In this document: one piece after another, positions 43,708-55,166 of the stretch
Layout of the letters: the number at the start of each line of letters is the position of its first letter
Numbering within the stretch: the first letter of the stretch is position 1
Assembly: GCF_003286085.1 (NCBI RefSeq)
Contig: NW_020825298.1
Span: 4,960,001 to 5,024,000 of the forward strand
Reading direction: 5' to 3'
Source: Drosophila persimilis
Taxonomy: Eukaryota; Arthropoda; Insecta; Diptera; Drosophilidae
DNA length: 64,000 nt
The notes under the pieces: model-generated
The model's input: the letters and a program-made list of their open reading frames with translations, nothing else
What the model was told of the DNA's origin: nothing
The model's database searches: none
Program-made: the position numbers and the translations under genes

Positions 43708-45049
43708 TTTCTCCTCTTTTTTTTGCGATTTGTTTACTGCACAGCGGCAGCGACGTCGACTGCAGCAGCTTACACACACACTCGCATTCACACTCGCACA
43801 AAATCACACTTTTTAACTTCGCGTTCGCGTAGGAGCCCCCGTTTCTTTTCTTTTTTGGCAATTATTGGGAGGCGTGTAGAAACGCGCCGCGTCACAGCCG
43901 CTAGCCAATTAATTAACGTTTGAGTCGTACTGGTGTTTCTAATTAATTTATTTTGCGCACTCTATATTTTTGCATTCACATATATTCACACACACACAGC
44001 AGAGAGGAAAAAGAAAGTTGTTTTTTCACAGTCAAACCATCGAGGGGACTATCGATAGTATCGATGTTTTGGTGACTATCATGATACTATCGAGCCAAGT
44101 CCCATCTCAATATCAATATCACCACCCAACTCCATCATATGTACATATATTTTCTGTAAATTTTAAAACGTGGAAGAACAAGATTTCTGTCCATGGGAGG
44201 GGGTGGGGTGAGACTGCTCTCTCATCCATGGTGGAGTCCGGCTCCACCCACACCTGAGAGTTTTAAATACATTTACAATGAATCCCCATACCATATTTTT
44301 TATTTTTTTGTAGTTTAATGCATTTTATTCGCGTTTGAAGTTGAAAAAAAAAATGCCGAATATTAAAGTTACCCACTGTAGTTTCTTCGCCCAATTTTCA
44401 GACTCCAGCGGAAAGACTCTCTTCATGTTTCGCGCCAAGAGTCTGCTGTCTTCTGACGTCATTTTAATGTTCTTTATAAAATATTTCACTACAAGAGAAG
44501 TGAGCGTCCGTTTCTCTCTTGGGCGCTCCTGAGTGAGAGGTCATCTGAGTGAGAGTGGGAGATCATCTCCTGCTTGCATTGCTTTATCAGCAAGCGCTCG
44601 CCAGCAGTGGCGCTTTGCAGCAGGATCCCGTATACATTTGATTTGACACCATTTTTTTTCTGCATTTTTTCTGCGCGCGGCGACGCCAAAACATAACGGA
44701 TCTTTTGCCTAGGGCTGCAGAATTGTTGGCAGAATCGATTCAATAGTATCGAAAGAATATTTATATAAAATATATTTATATTAATAAATTAAATGCTTGA
44801 ATAAACGTAATTATTTTAATTATATTAATTGATTAATATTAATTTATAATACTATAGTACGTTACGTAGTGTGGAGGTGGTTCTATCGCGTCTGTTTTTA
44901 GAACAGTCGATAGGTGCGGTGCGTGTCGTGTCGTAACGTGACTAGGGCTGCAATACCAAATTAAATTTCAAATTTCAGCAGTGGCGCACGCAAAAATTTC
45001 AAAACAATTTCGATCCGATCTAAAGTGCAAGTGCTCGAATTGCAAGTGA
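43708..45049. promoter_or_regulatory. Divergent region, Nak (-) and the 45050 gene (+), with CGATA clusters
   Basis: TATCGATA (DRE) is at 44050-44057 with a second TATCGAT at 44059. Further along, TCTATCG (44883-44889) and CGATAGG (44909-44915) form an inverted CGATAG pair. These are the cores bound by DREF/BEAF-32. The probable transcription start of the plus-strand gene lies between 44880 and 45000. CACACA repeats flank the Nak 5' end. Confidence 0.55.
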
Positions 45050-45498
45050 ATGGATAGTGATATGGATACGGCCACGGTACAGGCCAGTGGAACAGCACAG
45101 CAGCAGACGGCCACGGTGAAGCGCAATATTGAACAGCAGCCGCTGGCCAAGTGGCCGCTGCCAATTGCCATTTGGTACCCCCCGACAAGCTCAACATCAT
45201 CAGCAACAAGTGTGTATTTAATGCAGTTCTTTGCAAGGAGCAAGGATATTTATCTTGGTTTCTTTTCCTTATTTTAGCATTCGGAGACAATGGCTATGTA
45301 GTCACTCTGGAGCACAGCTACCACAAGCAGCAACGACCGCTGGGTATACCAGATGGAGTGTCTAGGCCTCCAGCTGCGGCATCTCCAACAAGTACCAACA
45401 ACCAGTCAGCGCAGGCTCCTGTGCCGGCAAAGCGTGGGAGGAGGAAGTTAACATCTAACGTTGCTACTGCGGCCGGCAATGTTAGAGGGAAAGATTAG
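45050..45498 (+). CDS. Unrecognised small protein, 126 aa, AT-hook-like motif (2 exons)
   Basis: Exons 45050..45209 and 45278..45498 (68-nt intron GTGTGT...TTTTAG) give 126 residues. I do not recognise the family. The N-terminus is Asp/Thr/Gln-rich, then KWPLPIAIWYPPTSS, a hydrophobic, Pro-rich strip, then FGDNGYVVTLEHSYHKQQRPL, which looks structured. The C-terminal half is Ala/Pro/Ser-rich with basic PAKRGRRKLTSN, resembling an AT-hook core. A nuclear protein is a reasonable guess but only that. Its start lies about 50 bases after the likely transcription start. Codon use in exon 1 is gene-like. A further open stretch at 45640-45731 may be an extra exon or chance. Confidence 0.6.
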
Positions 45499-45970
45499 CT
45501 TTGTGTCGCACTTGACATATTTCCAGCATGAATTTTTTTTCATAATGATAGATGAGTATCATATCCCTCATATGGTATGTTTGGTCATATGGTCTGCAGC
45601 TTCGGCAAATTATAATTAATAACTATATATTTACAGATATTTCTACCGACACCGAAGTGGAAAGTGCTGGAAGTGGAAGCAACGTGTCTGCTATGGCATT
45701 CCATTATTTGTACATTCGTGTGGTAAGAGGACCTTCGGCGGTGCCCTCTATGGTGGGGATCATAATTTTGTTGACCACTCCCAACCAATAACGGCGTGGA
45801 CAAGGAGTGCAAACAGCAGTAGAGTTTTGAGCCTTTGAAAAACTTTTATATTAGGATTTCGTTGCAGACAGGGTTGCACTGCGGTAACGATAGTGGACGT
45901 CGATGCTCTTTGTGGACATCTCTGGCCGATAACAATAACATTGCATGACAATTACGATTCAGATACTACA
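45499..45970. other. Spacer between the 45050 gene and TANGO6
   Basis: Contains a good acceptor (ATTTACAG ending 45637) followed by a Glu/Ser/Gly-coding stretch to about 45730. The start ATG of TANGO6 is at 45971. No poly(A) signal for the upstream gene is obvious. Confidence 0.4.
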
Positions 45971-48855
45971 ATGATTAACACGGCAAAATACTTTTCCCTG
46001 CTGGAGAGTTTAAAGTTCGAACAGGCTCTAGGTAAAAATTAGCGTGTTTAGGTGTAAACAATTTAACTAATTGGTGTTTTCATCACAGCAAATACGACAA
46101 ATGGAATTCAGTCGGTTTCCGATTCCTCGATTGTTCAGAATTTGAACATTTTGGGGAAATATGCCAAACAAAACGTTGTGAAACAGCTGCATAAGCTATG
46201 CACATTATTCCAGCTGACCCCCGAAGAGGAGGCGCTCATAGATTGTTCAGATCCCGCCATATGCTACGTTATCCGTCTGCAGCATGCGCTCCAGATGCTC
46301 TTCTCGAACATTAACTTTGATAGCGATGCCAAGGAGGACCTTATATCGGTGGCACACCTTAAGCTGTGCATCCAAGCCACCCAGGAGCTGTCCTACTACG
46401 CACTCCGCTGCCAGTTGCATGAGGATTTCCTTAAATCACCCATTTTCAAAGAGGCACAGGGCAAAGTCAAATGCAATCCCTCGCTGCTACTCCTCAGCGT
46501 TCAGTTCTTCGTCCGACTGGTTCCCATACGTCAATTTCACATAGCCAATTCCATGGAGCTAGTGCAGCGGGATCTTCTGGCAGCCATCATGAGTCTACGC
46601 ATCCAAATTAATCGTCCGCAGCTGGAGGCAGCCCTCGCCTACCTCTGGCGACATGAATCCAAATCGGATTTTTTTCGGCATCTGCTCTTACTGAAGGCCA
46701 CTCCACTGTGTCCCCCCTTGGCCAAGGCCCTGCACCAGCAGCTGCTGGGAAAGCTACACGCACCGCAGGGTTATGCCGGCTTCGTGGATGCTCTGCAGCA
46801 GACACCGAATGTGAGTGCCACGAGAACTGCAGAGATCGTTGCGAGTATCGTGGCTAGGAATGACTGCTCGCAGGCGGCACAGTATGAAATGATGCTTCAG
46901 GTCCTGGACTATTGTAAATTATCTCTGATGGATGCCAACAGAATGTGTGTGGGTGTCCTGTCCCTGCGAAGACTCTATGAGTTGGGTGCACAAAACCAGC
47001 AGACGATTGAGAAGTACCTGTCCTCCCATTGGCAGGTGCTCAGTGATCCGAAAGATCTGATAAGTGGTCTGTTCCTGATGAACCATGAGGAGCTATGCAA
47101 TCGTATCCAGCTCTGGCAACATCTTTTCTGCAGCTCCAGCGTGGCATGTCTGCCGAGTAATTTGCTCACACGCTTTCTACCTCTTCTGCTCCAGCTGTAC
47201 GATGGCCTTCCCAGGGAGGTGCCTGCCAGGGAGCAGTTGGCTGTTATCATATCCCGCTGCTTGGACAATCGGGATAGAGATAAGGAGCTGCCTGCAATAG
47301 TCCAACGTTTGTTCACGTGGCAGCTCGAAGAGGAACCTATCTGGCAATGCCTTCACCATCGCATATTAATCCTGCCCTCAACAGAATCGGATCGAGTTCA
47401 GGTAAAAGTAGCCCCTGCGGATCACCAGATAGACCATGACATGGCCCGGATACTGCCCAGTCTATTGATGTCCAGTTCGCATCATGCTCTCACCTGCAAC
47501 GTATTCCTGGCACTTTTGGGTTTCATAGGCTGCCAATTGAAGGAGAAATCCACATCAGGAGTGGATTTCCTATACACGGAAACGGAACTCGTGGCCTTCC
47601 TAAAGCACAACTACCAATTAAAACTAGATCTGCTGATAGCTCTCAATCAATTGGTGTCCCATCAGCCGTTGCGAGCACAGTTGGCGATGCAAACCAAAGA
47701 ATTCCTGCGGCTGCTCAAGGATTTACTGCAGCAGCGATTGACCGCAGAAGAGGAGGCCACTGATCAGACCCTACTTCTTATTCTCAACCTTCTGCAGGAG
47801 CTGTTAGAACGCAGTGAGGATTTGCAGCTGACAGAGAGCACAAGAGAGCTGCAGGAGCAACTCGGCAAGCTAGGAGCTCTGTCAGTCAATCGCTTGATCA
47901 AGAAATCAGTGGAATCCCTGCTCAATATATTACATGGCGAGTGGCGGCCAAGTGAAGCCCTCAAATTGCAGCCATTTCAGAAAGCGCGTTCCCTCATCGA
48001 GGAGAAGGAATCACATCTGCAGGTCTATGGCATACAAATGTTGTTGGACCTCCTGCAGCGGAAGGACCCCGCTACGATGGCCCAGGGTCATCTAATCATA
48101 GCCCTGGCCCTCAGCACACTCAAGGACAAGGAGTCCTATACATTCCTGAATTGTGTGCGACTCTTTGTGGCCCTGGTTCATGTGATGGAATCCGAAGTAC
48201 TGGACAAATTGAGTGACGAGTATCTGTCGGAGACGGCCGATCTGGACTATCGTCTGGTGGTGGGAGAGGCTATCCTGAAGGCCTCGCAGGAGCTGGGTAA
48301 GTGATGGATGCCGCTTTTGATGGGAGGATTTCTTAAAGATTGGATTTTACAGGTCCCCTATGCTATCGGTACAAGGGTGTGCTCCTCAATTGCTTTATGC
48401 ATGGCTCGCGGTCGTCTCTCCACGAGTTTCGCACGTCCGCCTTTGCAAATCTCGCCCAGCTTTGTCGCCTACTGGCCTACCAGGTGCAGAACTTTTTCCA
48501 GGAGCTGCTGGATCTGATCAACAGCGAACTGAGTGCCACAGGAGGATATCTGCCCGCCAAGCGGGCTGCTGTCTTTGTTTTAGCTGAACTCCTGAATGGC
48601 ATGGATAATCTCATTGCCTACCAGGAAATGCTGCTACCCATTTATCGTCTTCTGAGAGCCATCGAATCGGAGGAATCGTGTGACCCAGCCATGCGTCTGC
48701 ATGCGGCCAATGGTCTAAAGATCTTGAATGAAAAGTGCCGGAAGCTAATCCAGACCTGTCTAGAAGCGCAATCCTTGCACAAAGAAATAAAGGTGATGGG
48801 TATCAAGGATAAGCCTCCAGCAAGGAGAAACCCTCATATTTTGGAACTGAATTAA
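45971..48855 (+). CDS. TANGO6-like HEAT-repeat protein (3 exons)
   Basis: Exons 45971..46031, 46089..48296 and 48353..48855 (57- and 56-nt introns) give 923 residues. The protein is almost wholly alpha-helical, Leu-rich HEAT-like sequence. The C-terminal part matches the RTP1-C1/C2 segments of TANGO6/TMCO7: ARSLIEEKESHLQVYGIQML (about residue 655), DLDYRLVVGEAILKASQELG, then YRYKGVLLNCFMHG, RTSAFANLAQLCRLLAYQV and PAKRAAVFVLAELLNGM. Yeast Rtp1 is linked to RNA polymerase II import; TANGO6 was found in a screen for secretion and Golgi organisation in fly cells. The start codon MINTAKYFSLLESLKFEQ fits a helical N-terminus. It converges on the L2HGDH gene with 84 bp between the stops; AATAAA is at 48868-48873. 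Confidence 0.88.
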
Positions 48856-48939
48856 AGGTTTTATAAAATAAAATAACTTTTAAATGCAAGAGCAATGCTT
48901 AAGATCAAATTAACAAACATATTTCTTATCATCATCGTC

Positions 48940-50463
48940 TCACTTGCCAATAGAAAATTCCCCCTCAATCTTATCAGCAATCATTTTGGCTATGGCCAAA
49001 CTGCTGGTGGCACCCGGCGATGGAGCATTACGGCAATGCAAGACGCGCTTGGCCAAAGCACCCGATCCTACGCCCCGATCAAAGACAAAATCGTCGACCA
49101 GATTACCCTGCAGATCCATGGCCTGGGCACGCACACCCGCCGGACCACGTTGGATGTCGTATTCGGTGATGTCGGGGATGTACTTTTGCAAGGCCTTGAT
49201 CTGCAGATTGATGAAGGCCGATTTGGACATCTCGCTGAGGCCAAAGCCAATGTATTTGCTGGCCATCTTCATGAAGCCGGGATAGCGCAGGGCATCGAAC
49301 AGCTCAAAGAGGTTGATGTCGCCCCAGCTATAAACGAGAAGGAATTAGAATCAGAATAATATTGTTCGGAGCGGACTCCCACTCACGTGTAACCCTCCCG
49401 CTTCAGAGCCAACACAGCGTTGGGTCCCAGCCAAATGGAGCCATCCATTCGCGGAGTAAAGTGCACGCCCAGGAAGGGGAATCGTGGATCTGGCACCGGG
49501 TAGATGTTACCCTTTACCATGTGCTGTTTCTCCTTGGACAGCAGCAGGTATTCTCCGCGGAAGGGCACAATGCGAGGATCCTTGGGGCAGCCAGTCTTCT
49601 CAGCCAGCAAATCGGACTGAAGGCCACCGCAGGTGAGAACATTCTTGGTGCGCACTATTTGACCCGGCCTCGATCCATGGATGGTCACTGGATAGTCGGC
49701 GCTTCCTTCTTTTGTTTCGCTGAACCTTGTCACATTGTAGTCCAGATAAATCCGACCCCCTGCATGCTTAAAGTCCTCGCCATAGTGCTCCGTGACCAAA
49801 GCCCAGTCCACGATACCAGTGTGTGGACTGTGGAGAGCCTTGATGCCCTTGCAGAAAGGCTCAATCTCCCGGATGGCATCCCCCTCTATCATCTTAAGAT
49901 CGGGCACTTTGTTGGCAATGCCACGCTGCTGAAGATCCTCCAGAAGCTTGACTTCCTTCTCATCAGTGGCCACTATCAGTTTGCCGCTTTTTTTGTACGG
50001 AATCTTGTGGTCATCCAAATACTTGTATGCCAAATGCAGTCCCTCCACACAGAGACGCGCCTTCAGAGTGCCTGGCTTATAGTAGATGCCGGCATGAATG
50101 ACTCCCGAGTTGTGTCCACTCTGATGGAAGGCCAGCTTGGGCTCCTTCTCCAGAATGGCCACCTTCAGCGAGGGATGCCGCAGAAGAATCTCTCTGGCAG
50201 AAGCCGCTCCCACAATACCGCCGCCGACCACAACCAGATCGTAATCTCTATTGGGTGGGGTTGGAGAGGGCAGTATTATTACCGCACACGCGCCATAAAA
50301 ATGGAACTTATCTATGATTTTCTTACCCAGCACTAATCGAGGAGCTCTGCCACCGTTTGTGGTTCTTTTTCGCTGCGGTGGCCGTCGATGCACCACCGGC
50401 ATTGGCCAGACCACGTCCTAAAAGTGGGCCACCCACTTGTAACAGTTGTCGCACTTGTGCCAT
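48940..50463 (-). CDS. L-2-hydroxyglutarate dehydrogenase (3 exons)
   Basis: Exons 50463..50327, 50247..49387 and 49327..48940 join to 461 residues. Exon 1 encodes a basic, Ala/Gly/Ser-rich presequence expected to target mitochondria. The FAD dinucleotide site follows at once, DYDLVVVGGGIVGAASAREI (about 47-66). HQSGHNSGVIHAGIYYKPGTLKA, CGGLQSDLLAEKTGC, PFRGEYLLL and FTPRMDGSIWLGPNAVLA are hallmarks of L2HGDH, with QRGPAGVRAQAMD and APSPGATSSLAIAKMIAD near the end. The enzyme oxidises L-2-hydroxyglutarate to 2-oxoglutarate, a metabolite-repair reaction. In D. melanogaster I recall CG10639. Its start ATG (MAQVRQLLQVGG) is the first in frame. Confidence 0.96.
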
Positions 50464-51241
50464 TGTTCCTGTTCACTTTCTTCTCGCAATCGAATCCGGC
50501 GTAAAATGTACGTTTTTCTATGTCAAAGACCTTGTCTGACCTTGCCCAAAAGAGTACATACATATGTACTAACCGCCACCGCACGAACAGAGAGACTAAA
50601 GCGCAGAGCAGTGAAAGAATTCCGTGGGGCGAGAATTCGTATGTGGTATTGTCGTCTGAAAATTTGGGGCCGCAGCCTAGACGATCTACACGGGGAATCG
50701 TCATAAAAGCGTTAATTGATAAGTGTTTTTGGATGAGGGAATGGGTGGGTTGGGTGGCGGGGATAACATGTGTTACTATCAGCTGTTTGTACCCTTGCTG
50801 AGAGTATAGTGAGTTTGAGGAAATGATTGCAATGCAAAGAGCGGATCTTCGCCAACATTAAAACAATTTCCCAGTTTTTAAAGCATCTATTTTTTCAATA
50901 CAATGTTACATAAGTGGATTGCACAGGATTTTTAGTGTACAAAAAAAGCTTTATGCTGTAATTTCATGCCTTGATATCAATCTGAACCATATCACATCCA
51001 GATCAGATAAATATTATATATATACCATAGCAACGATCGATCTGAAAGGGTATTAACGTTCCGGTCATGGATAAACCCGTTAGGGTAGTGGTCGCCTTAC
51101 AACACTACCCGTACTGCATTTCCCTGCGAATGGCAAAATAGAAACAGCTGATGCACGGAATTTTTGGCAAAAAAAACAAAACAAACAAAACAAAGTATAT
51201 AAAATATTGCCAATTGAAGCTTATAGATTGCCTTCCAAGAC
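50464..51241. promoter_or_regulatory. Divergent spacer, L2HGDH (-) and THAP/ZAD gene (+)
   Basis: 0.78 kb between start codons. It must contain both promoters. AT-rich with AACAAAACAAAA repeats just before the plus-strand start. I see no TATA box or DRE at a convincing position. Short open frames at 50450-50800 are probably chance. Confidence 0.4.
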
Positions 51242-53683
51242 ATGCCCGCATATTGCGCGGTGGTAAATTGCAACGATAAATATGCGCACGCTACTAGTAT
51301 ATCATTCCACAAGTGGGTGGCTCGCATTCAAAATTGTAAAACAACTTCTGATGATTGCACTTACAGATTCCCCTTCAAGCGAAAGGATTTGTTCCAGAAG
51401 TGGAAGGAATTTACGCAACGTAGTCCCCAATGGATGCCATCCCGGTGGAGTGCTGTCTGCAGCCGCCACTTCGTGGATACAGATTTCAGTTGCAGCCATA
51501 ACCGGAAAACTCTGAAAAAGAATGCAGTGCCATCAGTGCGTTTGACGGAATCGGAATCATTGAATGTGGTTGTGGAACAGGTGACCAACAGCCGATGGCA
51601 AGAGTGTGCTAGTAAACAGACGCTGTCCAGTGCCGCCGAAGCTCCAGTCAGTGGTACAAAGGGCACCTGTCGCTTCTGTGGTTCCTCTGCTATGGACTGC
51701 GTTTCGTTTGACAATAGTTTCGAGCTCTTTGGCATGATTCAGAAGTGTTTTCCAACTCTACAAATCCTGCAGGATGATACGCTGCCCAAGGATATTTGCT
51801 CGGAGTGCTACAAGAAGCTGGAACGCTTCTCGCAATTCATCGATGTGGTTCTGCAGACTCAAAGCGAACTGCAGCGGAAATATCGACGTCAGTTGAAGAT
51901 TAAACAGGAACCACTGGTGCGGGTGAAGCAGGAGGCCTGCGAGAGCCTGGACAATCTATTCCCCGACGAACTAGATATGGCCTTGGATGATGGGTGCGAC
52001 CATGAGCCCGGCACCAACGATGAAACTGAACAGAAGTTCCAATTCTGCGATTTTCCCATGCTAAATGCCCAGGACATAATAAATAACTGTGATATCATGG
52101 AGATTATTAATCTAGATGATCCGTTTATCAACATACCAGATGATGCGGATGTCGGGCAGTGCCAGGCGAAGCAGCCCCGCACTTCAGGGGATCTGCCCAC
52201 GGCTAATGAGATGCTTCAATCCGAGCTCCTCAACGAAGAGCACAATTATGCCAAGGAGGATTGGGTGCTGCCGCCGCATCAGTACAAAACGGAGAAAGTG
52301 GAAGGCGTTGAATCTGCCGAACCGCCACCGCTGCTGCTGCCCCCGCCGCCCACATCAGCTCCAGAGCCCCGCTCCTGCAAGCCCATTGTGACCAATGTCA
52401 GCCAGATACCAAATCAAATGCTGTGCGAACTGCTGCCGCCCCCAGCTGTTCCGCCCAAGCCCAACATTGTGGTGCTCAACGACAGCGTGGTGCAGTCCTC
52501 GGCCGCCTTTCGTCTGCACAACTGCAGCCTCTGCACGGCCAAGTTCATTACGGTGGATGGTCTAAGCCAGCATTACACCCACGCCCACAGTACACCCACA
52601 CCGATGGTGAGTGTGCCACCCTTGAACATCAGCCTGCCCAGCATTCCAACGAACCAGCTCAAACTGGAGGCTAGCGGCTGCTCTGTGGGCCTGCCAGCAA
52701 CACAACCGAATGAGTACTGGCAACCGGACTGGCAGAACACCCCAGCAGCAGTCGCCGCCGCCGCCAGTCCGCTGCCCACTCAGCTGCCGGCGAAGAAAAA
52801 GATCGACATACTGGACATGCAGCGCAGCTTTCTGCATCACAACGATATCCTACCGACGGCAGCACAGCTAACAGCGGCGGCGTCAGCGGCGCCAGTGGCA
52901 GTGAATCCTGCCGCAGACCCCCAACTGGCAGTGGTCACGGCCAATCTGGCCAAGCTGGCCTTCCAATATCGTCGTCTGCAGCGGAAGTGTAGGATACTGA
53001 AGCATACTACGAAACAGAATCCGAACCGGCATCGCTGTGAACATTGCGGAAGAGGATTTGCCAGCCTAAATCGACTGCTACGCCATCGGCAACTGAAAAC
53101 GCACTTTGCCAAGCTGAATCGTCCCTTTGCCGCCAGATGCTGCGGCTGCCTGAAGCTGTTCAGCTCGCGTCTGGGTTTACGGCAACATATGCGCTACATT
53201 TGTCAGTCCCTGTCGCTGAGGAGTACGCGGCGTCTGCAGAGTTTCAAGTGCCGTCACTGCCAGGCCATTACCTTCACTCATTGGCGACTCTATCGCCGGC
53301 ACGAGCTCAAGTGCCGACCACGCCATTCCCCGTCCAAGGCAAAGGTTCAGACGAAGGCGCGGAGAGTTGTTGCCGTTCAATCGCAATCGCAATCGCAAAC
53401 ACCAACTGTGACCACCACCTACGCCTGCAGCGTGTGCAAGAAGTCGTTCGGATCGCTCAGTGGTCTAAGACAGCATCACATCACCCACACGACGGAGCGA
53501 CAGCACAAGTGTGGCATCTGTCAGCGTGTCTTTAAGCGACGGAACGGCCTTTCGCAGCACATCAAGGGCTACCACCTACAGCTCAAGCCACACGAGTGTC
53601 CAGTGTGTAGGCATTGCTATGCCCTCAAGTGCGATATGCTGAGATGCAGACACTCCCAGCATCGTGGCGGGGCAGGAGAGTGA
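51242..53683 (+). CDS. THAP, ZAD and C2H2 zinc-finger transcription factor (2 exons)
   Basis: Exons 51242..51312 and 51367..53683 with a 54-nt, stop-free 3n intron give 795 residues. Splicing restores the THAP finger C5-x4-C10-x44-C55-x2-H58 and the typical FHKFPFKRKDLFQKW core; reading through would widen the C10-C55 spacing beyond the family range. A ZAD dimerisation domain follows from about residue 123 (GTCRFCGSSAMDC to CSECYKKLERFSQF). The middle is Pro/Glu-rich. Zinc fingers: one isolated (CSLCTAKFITVDGLSQHYTHAH), then six near the C-terminus from about HRCEHCGRGFASLNRLLRHRQ to CPVCRHCYALKCDML, two of them C2HC variants. THAP plus ZAD in one protein is rare. Role: presumably sequence-specific DNA binding in the nucleus; target unknown. 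Confidence 0.93.
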   Translation: MPAYCAVVNCNDKYAHATSISFHKWVARIQNCKTTSDDCTYRFPFKRKDLFQKWKEFTQRSPQWMPSRWSAVCSRHFVDTDFSCSHNRKTLKKNAVPSVRLTESESLNVVVEQVTNSRWQECASKQTLSSAAEAPVSGTKGTCRFCGSSAMDCVSFDNSFELFGMIQKCFPTLQILQDDTLPKDICSECYKKLERFSQFIDVVLQTQSELQRKYRRQLKIKQEPLVRVKQEACESLDNLFPDELDMALDDGCDHEPGTNDETEQKFQFCDFPMLNAQDIINNCDIMEIINLDDPFINIPDDADVGQCQAKQPRTSGDLPTANEMLQSELLNEEHNYAKEDWVLPPHQYKTEKVEGVESAEPPPLLLPPPPTSAPEPRSCKPIVTNVSQIPNQMLCELLPPPAVPPKPNIVVLNDSVVQSSAAFRLHNCSLCTAKFITVDGLSQHYTHAHSTPTPMVSVPPLNISLPSIPTNQLKLEASGCSVGLPATQPNEYWQPDWQNTPAAVAAAASPLPTQLPAKKKIDILDMQRSFLHHNDILPTAAQLTAAASAAPVAVNPAADPQLAVVTANLAKLAFQYRRLQRKCRILKHTTKQNPNRHRCEHCGRGFASLNRLLRHRQLKTHFAKLNRPFAARCCGCLKLFSSRLGLRQHMRYICQSLSLRSTRRLQSFKCRHCQAITFTHWRLYRRHELKCRPRHSPSKAKVQTKARRVVAVQSQSQSQTPTVTTTYACSVCKKSFGSLSGLRQHHITHTTERQHKCGICQRVFKRRNGLSQHIKGYHLQLKPHECPVCRHCYALKCDMLRCRHSQHRGGAGE

Positions 53684-54751
53684 GCCACGAATCGAAAGGG
53701 AAATCTTTCCACAGAATAAAGCTGAAACGTTGTGCTCTTTTGCGAGCCTAATGTATTGCTTCTATATGTCAGCACTGAGCCCCATGGAGCTCCATGGGGT
53801 GCCTGCTTAGTGGCCTCACCCTCAAAGGCTATGAAGAGTTCTCATTGGCATGCAGCTCTTGGCGTTATGGGGGGCTCTGGTGGCCTAGGGCTATAAAGAT
53901 TTACGATTATGGAGTATGCTGCCAATCCTTCAAATAGGCGACTGAATCTCAATAGAATATGAATAATTATAAAAGAAATCAGTAGTTAAAACATATTATT
54001 TGTATTATATACATTTATTTATCAATTTATTCAGTTTGCGTTATAAGTTTTGCGCTCACTAAAAGTATGTATTTTGTATTCAATATTCATATTTAATGCG
54101 TTAGTATTGCTTTTGATGGCTTAATTTAACATATGAAAATACTGAAATTCAAACTTAAATTGCATATATTCCGATTTGAAACCAAATTCAATATTCAACA
54201 AAGGTTTTCTATATATACAAAGAAGGTTGGCGATAAGATGGTTTAAGGTTTTTGCTTATCAACATAAATCTATTCGATTTTCCTCACTTTTATTAAAAAC
54301 AAAACTAAAAAAGAAAACACAAATAAAAAATGGCACTACAATTACAAATTGCAATAAAAAGAAACAAATTTTGTGAAAATAAAAACTAAACATAAAACAA
54401 AGCAGAAAAATTCAAAGAACATAAAAACAGGATGAAACGAAAAAAACTAAAATTTATTCCCCACTTAAATCGAGTAACTAATTATAGTGTATAACTTAGG
54501 CATTTGGTATGGATCGTTTATCTATGTAGTAGGTATGTTTTATGTAGTATGTATGCATGTATGTATATATATGGACGATTAATATGGATATGGGATATTG
54601 GATTACAGTAGTACTCGTATGTGATGTGCTTGATGCTTGAAAAATGCCTGCTTCTGCCTGCCTGCCTGCTCCTCCTAAGATTAGTTCCACATTTTGTTTA
54701 ACCTACGCCCAAAAAGCATTACGCGCTAGACTACAAAAGGGGACAGGGTCT
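53684..54751. other. 3' regions of the zinc-finger gene and Swip-1
   Basis: A plus-strand AATAAA at 53715-53720 suits the zinc-finger gene, only ~30 bases past its stop. The rest should be 3' UTR of the Swiprosin gene on the minus strand, with AATAAA read from 54458 to 54453. AT-rich with TATG repeats near 54540-54570. Confidence 0.55.
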
Positions 54752-55166
54752 TTATTGGAAGATCGCCGCCCGCTGCTGGAACTGCTGCCGGCGCTGTAAA
54801 CGCTCCTCCTCCTCGCGGCGTCGATCCTCCTGCTCCTGCCGGATCTCGTCATGGAACTTGTTCGTCCTTAGCTGCTGTTCGATCTTTGCCTCGAAGAAGT
54901 TCTTGGCTCCACTGACGCCCACCTGGTCCACATCGATTTCGGTGAGACGGGCCAACTGATTCAGACCCGATTCGCTGTCCAGCTCGCCGGCCTGGGCCTT
55001 GCGATAGATCAGCAGGAACTCACGGAACGAGATCTTCCCGTCGTTGTCCTCATCCACCTCGGCGATCATTTTCTTGAGGCCCAAATGGGTTTGCGGTGCA
55101 CCCAGTTTCTCCATCATGAACTTGAGCTCATTTAGGTCCAAGAAACCATCGCGAGCCGTGTCGTAG
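54752..55166 (-). CDS. Swip-1: Swiprosin-1 / EFHD2-like EF-hand protein, 3' coding exon (partial)
   Basis: One exon, opening after a TTTGCAG acceptor with a split codon (C|TAC), encodes 137 residues. It begins within EF-hand 1 (YDTARDGFLDLNELKFMMEKLGAP), followed by EF-hand 2 (DEDNDGKISFREFLLIYRKA) and a charged C-terminal helix of Arg/Glu/Gln, expected to be a coiled coil. EFHD proteins bind calcium and cross-link actin. The first coding exon (N-terminal region and start of EF-hand 1) was not found on the minus strand up to 64000. It therefore probably lies beyond the window, making the following intron at least 8.8 kb. The orthologue I recall is CG10641. Confidence 0.9.

Noticed and set aside
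45638..45791. Possible third exon of the 45050 gene
   Set aside because: The acceptor is good, but no canonical in-phase donor follows the 45278 exon before its stop; kept only as a check within the gene's finding.
49362..50336. Plus-strand open frame of 324 codons opposite L2HGDH
   Set aside because: Antisense shadow of exon 2; L2HGDH motifs are on the minus strand.
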